A DNA stretch of 62,500 nt from Paenibacillus rhizovicinus (GCF_010365285.1 NZ_CP048286.1:4180001-4242500), one strand, 5' to 3'. Counted from the first letter of the stretch, positions 44,870 through 55,598 are shown. Numbers and translations: made by a program. The notes: generated by a model not told the origin, from the letters alone.

Positions 44870-45412
44870 ATGTCTCGTATTGGCCGTAAACCGATCCAAG
44901 TTCCTGGTGGAGTAAACATCGACTTGGACAACAGCTTTATCACAGTAAAAGGACCTAAAGGTACACTGAGCCGCGCAATCCACAAAGATATGAAAGTGGT
45001 TGTAGCGGACAGCGTCATCACAATCGAGCGTCCTTCCGATAATAAATTGCATCGTTCCCTGCACGGTACAACTCGCAGCGTCATTGCTAACATGGTTAGC
45101 GGTGTAACTGAAGGTTTTGCAAAAAACCTGGAGCTTGTAGGCGTTGGTTACCGTGCAAACAAAACTGGCGAGAAAATCGTTCTTAACGTTGGTTACTCGC
45201 ATCCAGTTGAAATTACGCCTGAGAGCGGCATCGAGTTCGAAGTTCCTTCGAACACGAAAATCATCGTAAAAGGTATCGACAAAGAACTCGTTGGTGCAAC
45301 TGCTGCGAAGATCCGTTCCGTACGTGAGCCAGAACCGTATAAAGGTAAAGGTATCAAGTATGAAGGCGAGCGCATCCTTCGTAAAGAAGGTAAAGCCGGT
45401 AAGAAAAAATAA
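44870..45412 (+). CDS. rplF: 50S ribosomal protein L6
   Basis: L6 lies near the sarcin-ricin loop. The 180-aa product has the duplicated L6 fold with [15 protein letters not shown] and the signature [14 protein letters not shown] followed by the lysine-rich tail. TTGGAGGTG precedes the ATG. Confidence 0.97.
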   Translation: MSRIGRKPIQVPGGVNIDLDNSFITVKGPKGTLSRAIHKDMKVVVADSVITIERPSDNKLHRSLHGTTRSVIANMVSGVTEGFAKNLELVGVGYRANKTGEKIVLNVGYSHPVEITPESGIEFEVPSNTKIIVKGIDKELVGATAAKIRSVREPEPYKGKGIKYEGERILRKEGKAGKKK

Positions 45413-45475
45413 GCAGCCACTTAGGGCAGCTTAATCGAATAGCTTCTTAAGACAACGGAAAGGAGTGTACAACGA

Positions 45476-45844
45476 ATGATTACAAAAGGCGATAAAAACA
45501 AAGCACGTCATAAACGTCACCTGCGTGTTCGTAAGAAAGTAAACGGAACTACGCAGCGTCCGCGTCTGTCTGTATTCCGTTCCTCCAAACACATCTATGC
45601 TCAACTGATTGACGATGTTCTAGGCGTAACTGTAGCTTCGGCTTCTACGCTGGACAAAGAAATCGTGGAGCAAGTAGGCAATGGCGGTAACACCGAAGCA
45701 GCCCGCAAAATCGGCGAATTGATCGCAGTTCGCGCGAAAGCGAAAGGCGTAGAACAAATCGTGTTCGATCGCGGCGGCTATTTGTACCACGGAAGAATTC
45801 AAGCGCTGGCTGACGCAGCTCGCGAAGCAGGACTTGAATTTTAA
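45476..45844 (+). CDS. rplR: 50S ribosomal protein L18
   Basis: L18 binds 5S rRNA and brings it to the large subunit. The 122-aa protein has the basic N-terminal [13 protein letters not shown], the [17 protein letters not shown] core and [31 protein letters not shown] lies upstream. Confidence 0.97.
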   Translation: MITKGDKNKARHKRHLRVRKKVNGTTQRPRLSVFRSSKHIYAQLIDDVLGVTVASASTLDKEIVEQVGNGGNTEAARKIGELIAVRAKAKGVEQIVFDRGGYLYHGRIQALADAAREAGLEF

Positions 45845-45875
45845 TCGATAATACTTATGAAGGAGGTTAATCGAC

Positions 45876-46373
45876 TTGCGTATTGATCCAAATGCGTTGG
45901 AACTTACCGAGAAGGTAGTTCAAATCAACCGCGTAGCGAAAGTTGTAAAAGGCGGACGCCGTTTTAGCTTCAGCGCGCTTGTAGTTGTAGGCGACGGTAA
46001 AGGATACGTTGGCGCAGGGATCGGTAAAGCTGGCGAAGTACCTGATGCAATCCGCAAAGGTATTGAAGATGCCAAGAAGAACCTGATCCACATTCCACTC
46101 GTAAAAACAACAATTCCACATCAAGTACTTGGACATTTCGGCGCTGGCCGTGTATTGCTGAAACCAGCATCCGAAGGTACAGGAGTTATCGCAGGCGGCC
46201 CGGTTCGTGCCGTTCTGGAGCTTGCTGGTGTGGGTGACATTCTGACCAAATCGCTTGGTTCTTCGAACTCCATGAACATGGTCAACGCGACACTTGAAGG
46301 ACTTTCCCGTCTGAAACGTGCCGAAGAAGTTGCTAAACTTCGTGGAAAAACCGTGAAAGAGCTTTTGGGCTAA
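45876..46373 (+). CDS. rpsE: 30S ribosomal protein S5
   Basis: S5 helps shape the mRNA channel and affects accuracy. The 165-aa protein has the double-stranded-RNA-binding fold with [17 protein letters not shown] and [20 protein letters not shown]. The start is TTG at 45876, nine nt after AAGGAGG. The next in-frame ATG lies far inside the conserved fold. No spectinomycin-type deletion is visible in the KVVKGGRR loop. Confidence 0.96.
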   Translation: MRIDPNALELTEKVVQINRVAKVVKGGRRFSFSALVVVGDGKGYVGAGIGKAGEVPDAIRKGIEDAKKNLIHIPLVKTTIPHQVLGHFGAGRVLLKPASEGTGVIAGGPVRAVLELAGVGDILTKSLGSSNSMNMVNATLEGLSRLKRAEEVAKLRGKTVKELLG

Positions 46374-46386
46374 GGAGGAGAATACG

Positions 46387-46572
46387 ATGGCAAAATTGCA
46401 AATCACCCTCGTTCGCAGCCTAATCGGACGCAACGAGGCACAGCGTGCGACTGTTGCAACGCTTGGACTTCGCAAAATTCGTCAATCGGTTGTCCACAAC
46501 GACAGCCCGGCTATCCGCGGCATGGTCAATAGTGTCAGCCACTTGGTAAAAGTTGAAGAAGTACAAGCATAA
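46387..46572 (+). CDS. rpmD: 50S ribosomal protein L30
   Basis: L30 is a small ferredoxin-fold protein. The 61-aa product has [22 protein letters not shown] and then [10 protein letters not shown], typical of the family. AAGGAGGAG sits right after the rpsE stop, 13 bp before this gene. The next 104 bp before rplO contain only short imperfect inverted repeats. Confidence 0.96.
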   Translation: MAKLQITLVRSLIGRNEAQRATVATLGLRKIRQSVVHNDSPAIRGMVNSVSHLVKVEEVQA

Positions 46573-46676
46573 ATAGCCATTCAGGGCTAGCAAGACAACG
46601 AATGCTTCGTGAAGGAGTACTGCCTCGGGCAGACTCTGACAGAAGCAATGCAAAACATTAAGGAGGTGCAACGACG

Positions 46677-47117
46677 ATGAAATTGCATGATCTCAAACCA
46701 GCTCCGGGCTCTCGCAAAGAGGGATTCCGCAAAGGCCGCGGTATCGGTAGCGGCAACGGTAAAACTGCGGGTAAAGGTCACAAAGGTCAAAATGCTCGTT
46801 CCGGCGGCGGTGTTCGCCCAGGATTCGAGGGCGGTCAAAACCCATTGTACCGTCGTCTGCCTAAACGCGGCTTTAATAACCCGTTCCGTAAAGAGTATGC
46901 GATTGTGAACATCGACGAGTTGAACAGCTTCGCAGCAGGTACAGAAGTAACGCCTGAATTGCTGCATGAGCAAGGTATCGTTAAAAACCCGCAAAGCGGC
47001 ATTAAAGTGCTGGGTAATGGCGAAATCACAGTTCAACTTACGGTAAAAGCAAACAAGTTCTCTCAATCTGCGGTAGAGAAAATCCAGGCTGCCGGCGGTA
47101 AAACCGAGGTGATCTAA
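46677..47117 (+). CDS. rplO: 50S ribosomal protein L15
   Basis: L15 is a late-assembling protein with a long glycine-rich N-terminal extension (residues about 9-50, containing [19 protein letters not shown]) that threads into rRNA, and a globular C-terminal domain. The 146-aa length is standard. AAGGAGGTG precedes the ATG. The stop is directly adjacent to the secY start. Confidence 0.97.
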   Translation: MKLHDLKPAPGSRKEGFRKGRGIGSGNGKTAGKGHKGQNARSGGGVRPGFEGGQNPLYRRLPKRGFNNPFRKEYAIVNIDELNSFAAGTEVTPELLHEQGIVKNPQSGIKVLGNGEITVQLTVKANKFSQSAVEKIQAAGGKTEVI

Positions 47118-48419
47118 TTGTTCAAGACCGTGTCTAACATCTGGAAAGTGGAAGATCTTCGCAAGCGGATCCTGTTCACGCTGTTCATCTTGTTGATTTA
47201 CCGTATCGGTTCCTTTATTCCGGTTCCGGGTGTTAATAAGGATGTGTTTACACAGACTGACCAGGCCGGTTCTGAATTGTTCGGTTTGCTTAATACGTTT
47301 TCGGGTGGGGCGTTGTTCCAGTTCTCGATCTTCGCGATCGGGATCATGCCTTACATCACCTCATCCATCATCGTACAGCTCCTGTCGATGGACGTTATTC
47401 CTAAATTGGCCGAATGGGCCAAGGAAGGCGAGAATGGAAAACGTAAACTTGCACAAATTACACGTTACGGTACAATTATTCTTGGACTTGTTCAAGGCTT
47501 TGGTACCGCGATTGGGTTTAACCGACAATATCAGTACGATATGATTCCTGGTGCAACCGTTACGGATTATATTATGATTGCGATTATCCTAACGGCAGGA
47601 ACAGCCTTCCTCATGTGGCTCGGTGAGCAAATTACGGAGAGAGGCATCGGTAACGGTATCTCAATCCTGATCTTCGCCGGTATCGCGGCTAGACTTCCAG
47701 CTCACGTTCGTTCCATCTATTCGCAAGAATTTGTGGATGCGGGCGATGCGCTTTTCCTAGCGATCGTTAAAGTAGTGGCAATCGTCATTGCTGTGGCAGC
47801 GATCATTGTTGGCGTCATCTTCGTTCAACAAGGGATTCGCAAAATTCCGGTTCAATACGCCAAGCGCGTGGTTGGACGGAAAATGTACGGTGGTCAGTCG
47901 ACTCACATTCCGCTGAAAGTAAACGGAGCAGGCGTTATCCCGGTCATCTTCGCGGTATCGCTTCTAATGTTCCCGGTTACGATCGCGAACTTCTGGTCGA
48001 CTCACGAATGGGCAAAATGGGTTCAAACGCATTTGTACTACGACAAGCCGCTTGGCATGGTGTTGTACGTAATCTTGATTATCGCGTTTACGTTCTTCTA
48101 CACGTTCGTGCAAATCAATCCGGTGCAGATGGCTGATCAAATGAAGAAAAATGGCGGATACATCCCAGGCGTTCGTCCGGGCAAACCGACTTCTTCTTAC
48201 ATTACACGCGTCATGTCGCGGATCACGCTGAGCGGAGCGATCTTCCTGTCGCTCATCTCGATTTTGCCGGTGTTCTTCGGAACACTTGCCGATTTGCCTC
48301 GTGACGTGAAGTTGGGCGGCACATCGCTCTTGATCGTAATCGGCGTTGCGCTGGATACGATGAAGCAAATCGAGACGCAGCTGATCAAACGCCACTACAA
48401 AGGGTTTATTAATAAATAA
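47118..48419 (+). CDS. secY: Preprotein translocase subunit SecY
   Basis: SecY is the pore of the general secretion and membrane-insertion channel. The 433-aa protein has ten predicted membrane helices, the plug region after the first helix, and conserved cytosolic loops RGIGNGISILIF and GVRPGKPTSSYI. The start is TTG 47118 with GAGGTGATC inside the end of rplO and no spacer. Overlap with a ribosomal gene ensures stoichiometric output with the translation machinery. Confidence 0.97.
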   Translation: MFKTVSNIWKVEDLRKRILFTLFILLIYRIGSFIPVPGVNKDVFTQTDQAGSELFGLLNTFSGGALFQFSIFAIGIMPYITSSIIVQLLSMDVIPKLAEWAKEGENGKRKLAQITRYGTIILGLVQGFGTAIGFNRQYQYDMIPGATVTDYIMIAIILTAGTAFLMWLGEQITERGIGNGISILIFAGIAARLPAHVRSIYSQEFVDAGDALFLAIVKVVAIVIAVAAIIVGVIFVQQGIRKIPVQYAKRVVGRKMYGGQSTHIPLKVNGAGVIPVIFAVSLLMFPVTIANFWSTHEWAKWVQTHLYYDKPLGMVLYVILIIAFTFFYTFVQINPVQMADQMKKNGGYIPGVRPGKPTSSYITRVMSRITLSGAIFLSLISILPVFFGTLADLPRDVKLGGTSLLIVIGVALDTMKQIETQLIKRHYKGFINK

Positions 48420-48506
48420 CAATAGGTTCGCAAGCGGGATTCCGCGCATCTAGCGAGGTGACGGAACCCGGCCGAGCCTATTATGTTTAAAGCGAGGAAC
48501 ACGCTA

Positions 48507-49160
48507 ATGAACATCTTATTCATGGGCCCTCCAGGAGCCGGAAAAGGCACGCAGGCTGAACGGATCGTGGACACTTTCAAAGTTCCGCATATCTCGACAG
48601 GCGATGCTTTTCGCTTGGCAATGAAGCAAGGCACTCCGCTTGGACAAAAGGCAAAAGAATTCGTCGATCAAGGTCTCTTGGTTCCGGATGAAATCACGAA
48701 CGGTATCGTACGTGAGCGCCTGCAGCTTGAGGATTGCAACGGTGGCTTCTTGTTAGATGGCTTTCCGCGCACGCTGCAGCAAGCAGAAGCACTGGATGGA
48801 ATGTTGGCTGAAATGGGACGCAGTATCGACCATGTTGTTAACTTGAAGGTTGACCGGGGTCTGCTGCTTGCTCGTCTGACCGGTCGTCGCATTTGTAAGT
48901 CGTGCGGCTCCACGTACCATGTCATGTTCAACCCGCCGAAGCAAGAAGGCGTATGTGATAAATGCGGCGGCGAGCTGTACCAGCGGTCAGACGATACGGA
49001 AGCAAAAGTAGGCACGCGTCTTGACGAATACATCTCCAAAACGGCTCCATTGCTTGATTACTACTCAAGCAAAGCGGTTTTGCGGGAAGTAGACGGCGAG
49101 AAGGAAATCGACGAAGTAACGGCGGACATCGTAAACTGCTTGCGGGGAACTGCGGAATGA
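48507..49160 (+). CDS. adk: Adenylate kinase
   Basis: Adk interconverts AMP, ADP and ATP. The 217-aa long form has the P-loop GPPGAGKGT (7-15), the DGFPRT motif, and a zinc-binding LID with CKSC and CDKC. ATG 48483 is also in frame, but ATG 48507 gives [10 protein letters not shown], the family N-terminus, and has GCGAGG about ten nt upstream. The TGA overlaps the map ATG. Confidence 0.96.
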   Translation: MNILFMGPPGAGKGTQAERIVDTFKVPHISTGDAFRLAMKQGTPLGQKAKEFVDQGLLVPDEITNGIVRERLQLEDCNGGFLLDGFPRTLQQAEALDGMLAEMGRSIDHVVNLKVDRGLLLARLTGRRICKSCGSTYHVMFNPPKQEGVCDKCGGELYQRSDDTEAKVGTRLDEYISKTAPLLDYYSSKAVLREVDGEKEIDEVTADIVNCLRGTAE

Positions 49161-49918
49161 TCGTATGCAAGTCCGAAGCGGAATTGCAATATATGAGAGA
49201 AGCTGGACGAATTGTAGCGGATACGCATCGTTTGCTTAAAGCAGCGATACGCCCGGGCGTGACGACCAAGGAGTTGGACGAAATCGCTGAAACGTACATT
49301 CGCAGCCAGGACGCAATACCTTCTTTTAAAGGGTACAATCAGTTTCCTGCCAGCATTTGCGCTTCTGTAAACAATGAGCTGGTACACGGTATTCCGGGCT
49401 CACGCAAGTTGAACGATGGCGACATCATCAGCATTGATATCGGTGCGCAGTATAAAGGGTACCATGGCGATTCGGCATGGTCCTACGGCGTTGGCGATAT
49501 TAGTGATGAGGCTCAGCGGCTGCTCGACATTACAGAACAATCGCTTTATGCAGGACTCGCGCTCGTGAAACCGGACGTTCGTTTGTCTACGATCTCGTAT
49601 GCGATTCAACAAGTAATCGAAGCTGCCGGCTTTTCCGTCGTTCGCGATTATTGCGGGCATGGGATCGGAACGGATCTCCATGAGGATCCGCAAATTCCGA
49701 ACTACGGATTACCAAACCGCGGACCTAGCCTGAGACCAGGAATGGTGCTGGCGATTGAACCGATGGTTAACATCGGAGAGCGGTACGTGCGTACACTGGC
49801 GGATAATTGGACAGTCGTCACCGAAGACCAATCATGGTGCGCTCATTTCGAGCATACGTTGGCTGTGACGGAAGACGGATGCGAAATATTAACCCGTTCC
49901 AGGGAGCAGGCAGGTTGA
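49157..49918 (+). CDS. map: Type I methionine aminopeptidase
   Basis: MetAP removes the initiator methionine from new proteins. The 253-aa protein shows the metal-site sequence [16 protein letters not shown] with two aspartates, the CGHGIG histidine, IEPM and FEHT glutamates. It is coupled to adk through an ATGA overlap and followed by the KOW-domain gene after six bases. Confidence 0.97.
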   Translation: MIVCKSEAELQYMREAGRIVADTHRLLKAAIRPGVTTKELDEIAETYIRSQDAIPSFKGYNQFPASICASVNNELVHGIPGSRKLNDGDIISIDIGAQYKGYHGDSAWSYGVGDISDEAQRLLDITEQSLYAGLALVKPDVRLSTISYAIQQVIEAAGFSVVRDYCGHGIGTDLHEDPQIPNYGLPNRGPSLRPGMVLAIEPMVNIGERYVRTLADNWTVVTEDQSWCAHFEHTLAVTEDGCEILTRSREQAG

Positions 49919-49924
49919 GAACGC

Positions 49925-50206
49925 TTGGAGTATAAGCCGGAGATTGGCCGTGTCGTAAAAGTGCTGCGAGGTAAAGACGAAGGCTCATACGCCGTAATCA
50001 TCCAAGTGATGGATGAACGTTTCGTCCTAGTAGCCGACGGAGACAAACGTCGCTTCGATCAGTCGAAGAAGAAGAACGTACTGCATCTTCAGATGCAGCC
50101 GGATGTCAGTCACGAAGTGATTGACAGCATGCAGGAAACCGGCCGTGTAACAAACGCTAAATTGCGTTATGCCATTCAGAAGGCTGTGCAAGGGAAAGGA
50201 GAATGA
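49925..50206 (+). CDS. KOW-domain RNA-binding protein (L14e-like, YbzG)
   Basis: This 93-aa basic protein has an N-terminal KOW motif ([13 protein letters not shown], about 8-20), typical of RNA-binding ribosomal proteins, and a C-terminal helical tail. It occupies the map-infA position of the B. subtilis KOW protein YbzG. The start is TTG 49925, six nt after the map stop, with only GGTTGAG as a possible ribosome binding site, so it likely depends on coupling. Its role on the ribosome is not known to me. Confidence 0.88.
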   Translation: MEYKPEIGRVVKVLRGKDEGSYAVIIQVMDERFVLVADGDKRRFDQSKKKNVLHLQMQPDVSHEVIDSMQETGRVTNAKLRYAIQKAVQGKGE

Positions 50207-50208
50207 CT

Positions 50209-50582
<374 letters not shown>

Positions 50583-50599
50583 AGGAGGGATAACTTTAC

Positions 50600-50968
50600 A
50601 TGGCACGTATTGCTGGTGTAGACTTACCGCGTGATAAACGCGTTGTCATCGCGCTGACGTACATCTTCGGTATTGGCAGAACGACTGCTAATAAAATCTT
50701 GAGCACGACTGGTATTAGCGAAAATACTCGTGTTCGCGATCTGACGGAAGATGAAGTGAGCCAACTTCGCGAAACAATCGATAAAACGGTTAAAGTGGAA
50801 GGCGACCTTCGCCGCGAAATTTCCCTTAACATCAAACGTCTGATCGAGATCGGCTGCTACCGTGGCGTTCGTCACCGTCGTGGACTTCCGGTTCGTGGTC
50901 AACGGACGAAAACAAATGCTCGTACGCGTAAAGGTCCTCGTCGGACTGTAGCGAACAAGAAGAAATAA
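50600..50968 (+). CDS. rpsM: 30S ribosomal protein S13
   Basis: S13 contacts the P-site tRNA and forms an intersubunit bridge. The 122-aa protein has [27 protein letters not shown], and the C-terminal [19 protein letters not shown] tail. AAAGGAGGG precedes the ATG. Confidence 0.97.
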   Translation: MARIAGVDLPRDKRVVIALTYIFGIGRTTANKILSTTGISENTRVRDLTEDEVSQLRETIDKTVKVEGDLRREISLNIKRLIEIGCYRGVRHRRGLPVRGQRTKTNARTRKGPRRTVANKKK

Positions 50969-50987
50969 GAAGGAGGGATAACCGATA

Positions 50988-51383
50988 ATGGCTAAACCAA
51001 AAAAAGTGGTGCGTACGAAACGTCGTGACCGTAAAAATATTGATTCTGGCGTAGCGCACATCCGCTCGACTTTCAATAATACGATCGTTACGATTACCGA
51101 TCCGCACGGCAATGCGATTTCTTGGGCAAGCTCCGGTAACCTCGGCTTTAAAGGTTCCCGTAAAAGCACGCCTTACGCAGCTCAAATGGCTGCTGAATCC
51201 GCAGCAAAAGCGGCAATGGAACACGGCATGAAAACTGTTGAAGTTATGGTTAAAGGTCCTGGCGCAGGTCGTGAAGCGGCAATCCGCTCCCTGCAAGCAG
51301 CAGGTCTTGAAGTTAACCTCATCAAGGACGTAACACCGGTTCCGCATAACGGATGCCGCCCGCCAAAACGTCGTCGCGTATAG
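50988..51383 (+). CDS. rpsK: 30S ribosomal protein S11
   Basis: S11 lies on the 30S platform near the Shine-Dalgarno helix. The 131-aa protein has [31 protein letters not shown] and the C-terminal [22 protein letters not shown] precedes the ATG. Confidence 0.97.
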   Translation: MAKPKKVVRTKRRDRKNIDSGVAHIRSTFNNTIVTITDPHGNAISWASSGNLGFKGSRKSTPYAAQMAAESAAKAAMEHGMKTVEVMVKGPGAGREAAIRSLQAAGLEVNLIKDVTPVPHNGCRPPKRRRV

Positions 51384-51437
51384 TCCAAAATTTGTGGTAT
51401 CAAATTACTGCAACTTGTGAATAATGGTTGTGAAGGT

Positions 51438-51465
51438 TTGCCATACTACATGATTTGACTAAAAT
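51438..51465 (+). promoter_or_regulatory. Candidate sigma-A promoter before rpoA
   Basis: TTGCCA (51438-51443), a 16-bp spacer and TAAAAT (51460-51465) in the 127-bp gap. It could boost rpoA-rplQ independently of the long upstream transcript. Confidence 0.4.
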
Positions 51466-51510
51466 CGCGATAATGGTAACGGAGCGACGTTTTGAGGGAG
51501 GGTTCTATTA

Positions 51511-52455
51511 GTGATTGAGATCGAAAAGCCGAAAATCGAATCCGTAGAATTGAACGAGGATGGCACATACGGACGTTTCGTTGTTGAACCGCTTGAACGC
51601 GGTTATGGAGCGACATTGGGGAATTCTCTTCGGAGAATCCTGCTGTCGTCTTTGCCTGGCGCAGCGGTAACATCCGTTCAAATCGACGGTGTACTTCACG
51701 AGTTCTCTACGGTTCCAGGTGTGATGGAGGACGTAACTGAAATCATCCTGAACCTCAAGGGCCTTTCGCTGAAAATCCATTCCGACGAAGAGAAGGTATT
51801 GGAGATTGACGCGGAAGGTGATGGCAACGTTACGGCTGGCGATATTCGCGCAGACAGCGATGTCGAGATTTTAAGCCCAGATCTTCATATCGCGACGCTG
51901 GCCTCCGGTGCACGGCTCCACATGCGGGTATTTGCTAACCGTGGACGCGGTTATGTGCAAGCAGATCGTAACAAACGGGAAGATCAGCCAATCGGCGTGA
52001 TCCCTGTAGACTCGATCTACACACCGATTACCCGTGTTAACTACACGGTTGAGAACACTCGTGTTGGTCAAGTGACCAACTACGACAAACTCACACTTGA
52101 AGTATGGACCGACGGAAGCATTCGTCCGGAAGAGGCTGTCAGCCTCGGCGCCAAAATATTGACTGAGCATCTGGATCTGTTCGTCGGTCTGACCGACGAA
52201 GCGAAAGACGCTGAGATCATGGTTGAAAAAGAAGAAGACAAGAAAGAGAAAGTATTGGAGATGACGATCGAAGAGCTCGACCTCTCCGTACGTTCTTATA
52301 ACTGTCTGAAACGTGCAGGAATCAATACCGTTCAAGAGCTGATTACGAAAACGGAAGAAGACATGATGAAAGTCCGCAACCTCGGACGCAAGTCTTTGGA
52401 AGAAGTTCAGGAGAAGCTTGAAGAATTGGGTCTTGGCCTTCGCATGGAGGAATAG
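51511..52455 (+). CDS. rpoA: DNA-directed RNA polymerase subunit alpha
   Basis: Alpha dimerises to seed core polymerase assembly and its C-terminal domain binds UP elements and activators. The 314-aa protein has the N-terminal dimer domain with [20 protein letters not shown], a flexible acidic linker (about 229-243), and a C-terminal domain with the helix-hairpin-helix [14 protein letters not shown] segment (here [10 protein letters not shown]). The start is GTG after GAGGGAGGG. All three core polymerase subunits in the window therefore begin with a non-ATG codon. Confidence 0.97.
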   Translation: MIEIEKPKIESVELNEDGTYGRFVVEPLERGYGATLGNSLRRILLSSLPGAAVTSVQIDGVLHEFSTVPGVMEDVTEIILNLKGLSLKIHSDEEKVLEIDAEGDGNVTAGDIRADSDVEILSPDLHIATLASGARLHMRVFANRGRGYVQADRNKREDQPIGVIPVDSIYTPITRVNYTVENTRVGQVTNYDKLTLEVWTDGSIRPEEAVSLGAKILTEHLDLFVGLTDEAKDAEIMVEKEEDKKEKVLEMTIEELDLSVRSYNCLKRAGINTVQELITKTEEDMMKVRNLGRKSLEEVQEKLEELGLGLRMEE

Positions 52456-52505
52456 AGAGCAGCACAGACTAAGGTCGTTAGACTGTTTTAAGGAGGGGAA
52501 ATTCG

Positions 52506-52874
52506 ATGGCATATTCTAAATTGAGCCGTGACGCTAGCTCCCGGAAAGCACTGTTCCGTGATCTCGTCACTGACTTGTTCCTGTATGAGCGCATCCAAAC
52601 AACGGAGGCGAAAGCGAAAGAACTTCGTCCAATCGCCGAGAAGCTGATCACGTTGGCAAAACGTGGCGATCTGCATGCACGTCGTCAAGTGGCAGCTTTT
52701 GTTCGCCGCGAGTCCATTGCAGCAGGTGAACAGGATGCAATTCAAAAACTGTTCTCCGAACTCGCTACCCGTTATTCGGAGCGTCCGGGCGGCTATACGC
52801 GTATTTTGAAACTAGGTCCTCGTCGCGGTGACGCGGCGCCAATGGTTTACTTGGAACTGGTAGATCGCGCGTAG
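52506..52874 (+). CDS. rplQ: 50S ribosomal protein L17
   Basis: L17 lies near the exit tunnel. The 122-aa protein has the N-terminal [20 protein letters not shown] and the C-terminal [31 protein letters not shown] precedes the ATG. It ends the alpha operon and is followed by a terminator. Confidence 0.97.
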   Translation: MAYSKLSRDASSRKALFRDLVTDLFLYERIQTTEAKAKELRPIAEKLITLAKRGDLHARRQVAAFVRRESIAAGEQDAIQKLFSELATRYSERPGGYTRILKLGPRRGDAAPMVYLELVDRA

Positions 52875-52880
52875 CAAACG

Positions 52881-52911
52881 AAGGGTGGACCTTGCGGCCA
52901 CCTTTTTTTGT
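52881..52911 (+). terminator. Terminator of the alpha operon
   Basis: GGTGG (52884-52888) pairs with CCACC (52898-52902), extended by flanking AAG/CTT, followed by a seven-T run. Confidence 0.88.
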
Positions 52912-52946
52912 TGCCCGTGATGGCCTTTGGAGAGGGGAGGCTGGCT

Positions 52947-53687
52947 ATGCGGAACATTCGAATCGCGGTAAGTTATGATGGAACGACGTATCACGGCTTT
53001 CAGACGCAGCCGATCGGGAATACCGTGCAGGATGTGTTGGAGCACGCAATACGGATGCTGACGGGTGAGCAGACCAGCGTTACGGCTTCGGGCCGTACGG
53101 ACGCCGGCGTTCATGCCCGAAGACAAGTCATCAATTTCGAAACCTCCTCTCCCATACCGGTGAACCGGTGGGCGCTGGCGCTCAATTCCTGGCTGCCAGG
53201 CGACATCGTCGTGCTGCAGGCGGATGAAGTAGCGCCGTCATTCCATGCTTCTTACAACGCCAGACGCAAAACATATCGGTACGGAATTGACACCAGTAAA
53301 TTCGGCGACGTCTTCGAACGGAATTACCGCTTGCATTATCCCATGCCGCTGCGGCTGCAGGAGATGAAGGCAGCCCTAGCCCATGTTGTGGGCAAGCATG
53401 ACTTCACTTCTTTTGCCTCGCGGCGTTCTACCAAGACCTCTCATGTGCGAACCATTTTGGATGCGCGTATGGAAGAGAGCGAGGGCAAGCTGGATATTTT
53501 TCTGACCGGCGACGGATTTCTGTATAACATGGTGAGAATTATAGTAGGTACGTTGTTTTGGGTGGGGGAAGGCAAGCTGAGCGCAGACGATTTCAAGCGG
53601 ATTCTTGAAGCGCGGAATCGTACTGCGGCAGGGCCGACGGCGGTAGCGCATGGATTGATGCTATGGGATGTGGAGTATGACGATTAG
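52947..53687 (+). CDS. truA: tRNA pseudouridine(38-40) synthase TruA
   Basis: TruA isomerises uridines 38-40 of the anticodon arm. The 246-aa protein shows the catalytic loop GRTDAGVHA (49-57) with D52, the SYNARRKTYRY segment and FLYNMVRIIVGTL. AGAGGGGAGG precedes ATG 52947. Upstream in-frame starts at 52908 and later lie before that site. It follows rplQ directly, without the ecfA1-ecfA2-ecfT genes that separate these two in B. subtilis. Confidence 0.95.
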   Translation: MRNIRIAVSYDGTTYHGFQTQPIGNTVQDVLEHAIRMLTGEQTSVTASGRTDAGVHARRQVINFETSSPIPVNRWALALNSWLPGDIVVLQADEVAPSFHASYNARRKTYRYGIDTSKFGDVFERNYRLHYPMPLRLQEMKAALAHVVGKHDFTSFASRRSTKTSHVRTILDARMEESEGKLDIFLTGDGFLYNMVRIIVGTLFWVGEGKLSADDFKRILEARNRTAAGPTAVAHGLMLWDVEYDD

Positions 53688-53733
53688 CGTGATTTTACCA
53701 GCGGTAATTGCCATTCGAAGCATTAGAAATAGC

Positions 53734-53762
53734 TTGCACTTGCTAGGCCGTTGTAGTAGAAT
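53734..53762 (+). promoter_or_regulatory. Sigma-A promoter of rplM-rpsI
   Basis: TTGCAC (53734-53739), a 17-bp spacer and TAGAAT (53757-53762). An alternative register gives TTGCTA, 16 bp and TATAAC. Confidence 0.65.
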
Positions 53763-53772
53763 ATAACTTGTG

Positions 53773-53850
53773 CTTTCTTAGTGGCTCTCCCACAGCCCCG
53801 ACTAAGAACGGCCACCAACAGCAGTGCTAATGAATGTAATTAACCGGTGA
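53773..53850 (+). promoter_or_regulatory. Probable L13 leader RNA upstream of rplM
   Basis: The sequence following the promoter contains GTGGCTCTCCCACAGCCCCG and then ACTAAGAACGGCCAC, with GTGGC pairing to GCCAC. This resembles the conserved L13 leader found before rplM in Bacillales, which is believed to mediate autoregulation by L13. The assignment is from memory of the family. Confidence 0.65.
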
Positions 53851-53908
53851 ACCGGTAACGTAATGTCATAAATGAATTGATTGTTTGAATGAAGAAGGAG
53901 GATCACCC

Positions 53909-54346
53909 ATGCGCACTACCTATATGGCTAAGGCTACTGAAGTTGAACGCAAATGGTATGTCATCGACGCAGAAGGCAAAACTCTTGGCCGTCTTGCGAG
54001 CGAAGCTGCAAGCATCATCCGCGGCAAGCACAAACCAACATTTACTCCGCACGTTGATACTGGCGATTTCGTCGTTATCATCAATGCAGAGAAAATTCAC
54101 CTGACGGGCAAGAAACTGCAAAACAAAATGTACTACCGTCACTCGATGTACTCGGGCGGTTTGAAAGTAACGCCTGCTCAAGAAATGATCAAGAACAAAC
54201 CAGATCAAGTTCTGGAACAAGCTATCTACGGTATGTTGCCTAAGAACCGTCTTGGCGACAAAATGAAGATGAAGTTGAAAGTGTACGCCGGCCCAGAACA
54301 TCCACATCAAGCACAAAATCCAGAAGTTTACGAACTTCGCGGGTAA
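53909..54346 (+). CDS. rplM: 50S ribosomal protein L13
   Basis: L13 is an early assembly protein of the 50S subunit. The 145-aa product has [32 protein letters not shown] and the [12 protein letters not shown] segment. AAGGAGGA precedes ATG 53909. ATG 53885 lies upstream of it and is not used. rpsI follows after 19 bp. Confidence 0.97.
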   Translation: MRTTYMAKATEVERKWYVIDAEGKTLGRLASEAASIIRGKHKPTFTPHVDTGDFVVIINAEKIHLTGKKLQNKMYYRHSMYSGGLKVTPAQEMIKNKPDQVLEQAIYGMLPKNRLGDKMKMKLKVYAGPEHPHQAQNPEVYELRG

Positions 54347-54365
54347 ATAGAGGGAGGACAGTTTC

Positions 54366-54758
54366 ATGGCACAAGTTCAATACTATGGAACCGGTCGTCG
54401 TAAACACTCTGTAGCACGTGTACGTCTCGTGCCGGGTGAAGGACGAATCATTATTAACAAGCGTGACCTGAATGAGTACTTCGGTTTGGAAACACTCAAA
54501 CTGATCGTTAAACAACCGCTTGCTCTGACTGAAACGACAAGCAAATACGATGTTCTGGTTATTGCGCATGGCGGCGGTATGTCCGGCCAAGCAGGCGCAA
54601 TCCGTCACGGTATCTCCCGTGCGCTGCTTAAAGCAGATCCGGAATTCCGTCCATCCCTGAAACGCGCTGGCTTCCTGACGCGTGATCCACGGATGAAAGA
54701 GCGTAAGAAGTACGGCTTGAAAGCCGCTCGTCGCGCTCCACAATTCTCGAAACGTTAA
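54366..54758 (+). CDS. rpsI: 30S ribosomal protein S9
   Basis: S9 reaches the P-site tRNA anticodon with its basic tail. The 130-aa protein has [35 protein letters not shown] and the C-terminal [26 protein letters not shown] precedes the ATG. Confidence 0.97.
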   Translation: MAQVQYYGTGRRKHSVARVRLVPGEGRIIINKRDLNEYFGLETLKLIVKQPLALTETTSKYDVLVIAHGGGMSGQAGAIRHGISRALLKADPEFRPSLKRAGFLTRDPRMKERKKYGLKAARRAPQFSKR

Positions 54759-54768
54759 TTTACAAAGC

Positions 54769-54804
54769 AAATGCCTTCTCTGTTTACAGAGGAGGCATTT
54801 TTTT
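54769..54804 (+). terminator. Terminator of rplM-rpsI
   Basis: AAATGCCTTCTCTG / CAGAGGAGGCATTT with loop TTTA, then a T-run. Confidence 0.95.
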
Positions 54805-54828
54805 AATCATTTTGGCGTATTTCAGTCA

Positions 54829-54857
54829 TTGAACATTATGCCTAATGGACGTATAAT
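54829..54857 (+). promoter_or_regulatory. Sigma-A promoter of cysH-sat
   Basis: TTGAAC (54829-54834), an exact 17-bp spacer and a perfect TATAAT (54852-54857). About 10 bp downstream, TTAATTTACTAGGAATT (54869-54885) resembles the AT-rich GGAATT-ending sites of the cysteine repressor CymR, though it is not a full match. Confidence 0.75.
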
Positions 54858-54905
54858 TTAATGTAGATTAATTTACTAGGAATTCGCAAACGGAGGGACT
54901 CATCC

Positions 54906-55598
54906 ATGAACCTTTTTGAAAAAGAAGCGTTAATCACGCAAAAGGCGGTAGAATTGGAAACAGCTACACCGCAGGAGATTTTGAAATTTGCGGTTGAAAC
55001 ATTCCCGAACATTACGTTCGCCTGCAGTTTTGGAGCAGAAGATGTCGTGCTTGTCGATATGCTGCAAAAGATCAGCCCGAAAACGGATATTTTCTACCTG
55101 GACACCGACTTTCACTTTAAAGAAACATACGAGACGCGTGATCGTATGGCGGAGATCTATGGTTTGGAATTCGTAAGAGTGCAGCCAGCCATAACGCCTG
55201 AAGAACAAGCAGCACAATTCGGTGAAGAGCTGTGGAAATCCGATGCCAACGAATGCTGCAACATTCGTAAAGTACAGCCGCTGACGCAAATCCTTTCCAA
55301 ATACGAAGCTTGGATTACGGGAATTCGCCGCGATCAAGCGCCTGCACGTGCGAACGCGAAAAAAATCGAATACGATACGAAGTTCGGTTTGGTTAAATTC
55401 AACCCGATCGCAAACTGGACATCCGAGGATGTATGGAACTACATCCGCGAGAACAACGTGTACTACAATCCGCTTCATGACAACCACTATCCGAGCATCG
55501 GCTGTGAACACTGCACACGCCAAGTCATGCCAGGCGAAGACCCGCGTGCGGGACGTTGGTCCGGTCAAGAAAAAACAGAATGCGGTTTGCATAAATAA
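54906..55598 (+). CDS. cysH: Phosphoadenylyl/adenylyl-sulfate reductase (assimilatory, [4Fe-4S] type)
   Basis: CysH reduces activated sulfate to sulfite with thioredoxin. The 230-aa protein has the phosphatase-like loop [10 protein letters not shown] (40-49), the cluster ligands C117-C118 and C200/C203, and the catalytic C226 in the ECGLH tail. The CC...CXXC set is the mark of enzymes that use APS directly (bacterial APS reductase). Enzymes restricted to PAPS usually lack it. CGGAGGGA precedes the ATG. It forms a two-gene unit with sat, and no APS kinase gene lies nearby, which agrees with APS use. Confidence 0.95.
   Translation: MNLFEKEALITQKAVELETATPQEILKFAVETFPNITFACSFGAEDVVLVDMLQKISPKTDIFYLDTDFHFKETYETRDRMAEIYGLEFVRVQPAITPEEQAAQFGEELWKSDANECCNIRKVQPLTQILSKYEAWITGIRRDQAPARANAKKIEYDTKFGLVKFNPIANWTSEDVWNYIRENNVYYNPLHDNHYPSIGCEHCTRQVMPGEDPRAGRWSGQEKTECGLHK

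Noticed and set aside
54869..54885. A definite CymR operator before cysH
   Set aside because: The AT-rich GGAATT site is suggestive, but the 5' half does not match the consensus I remember, so it is noted only as a possibility.
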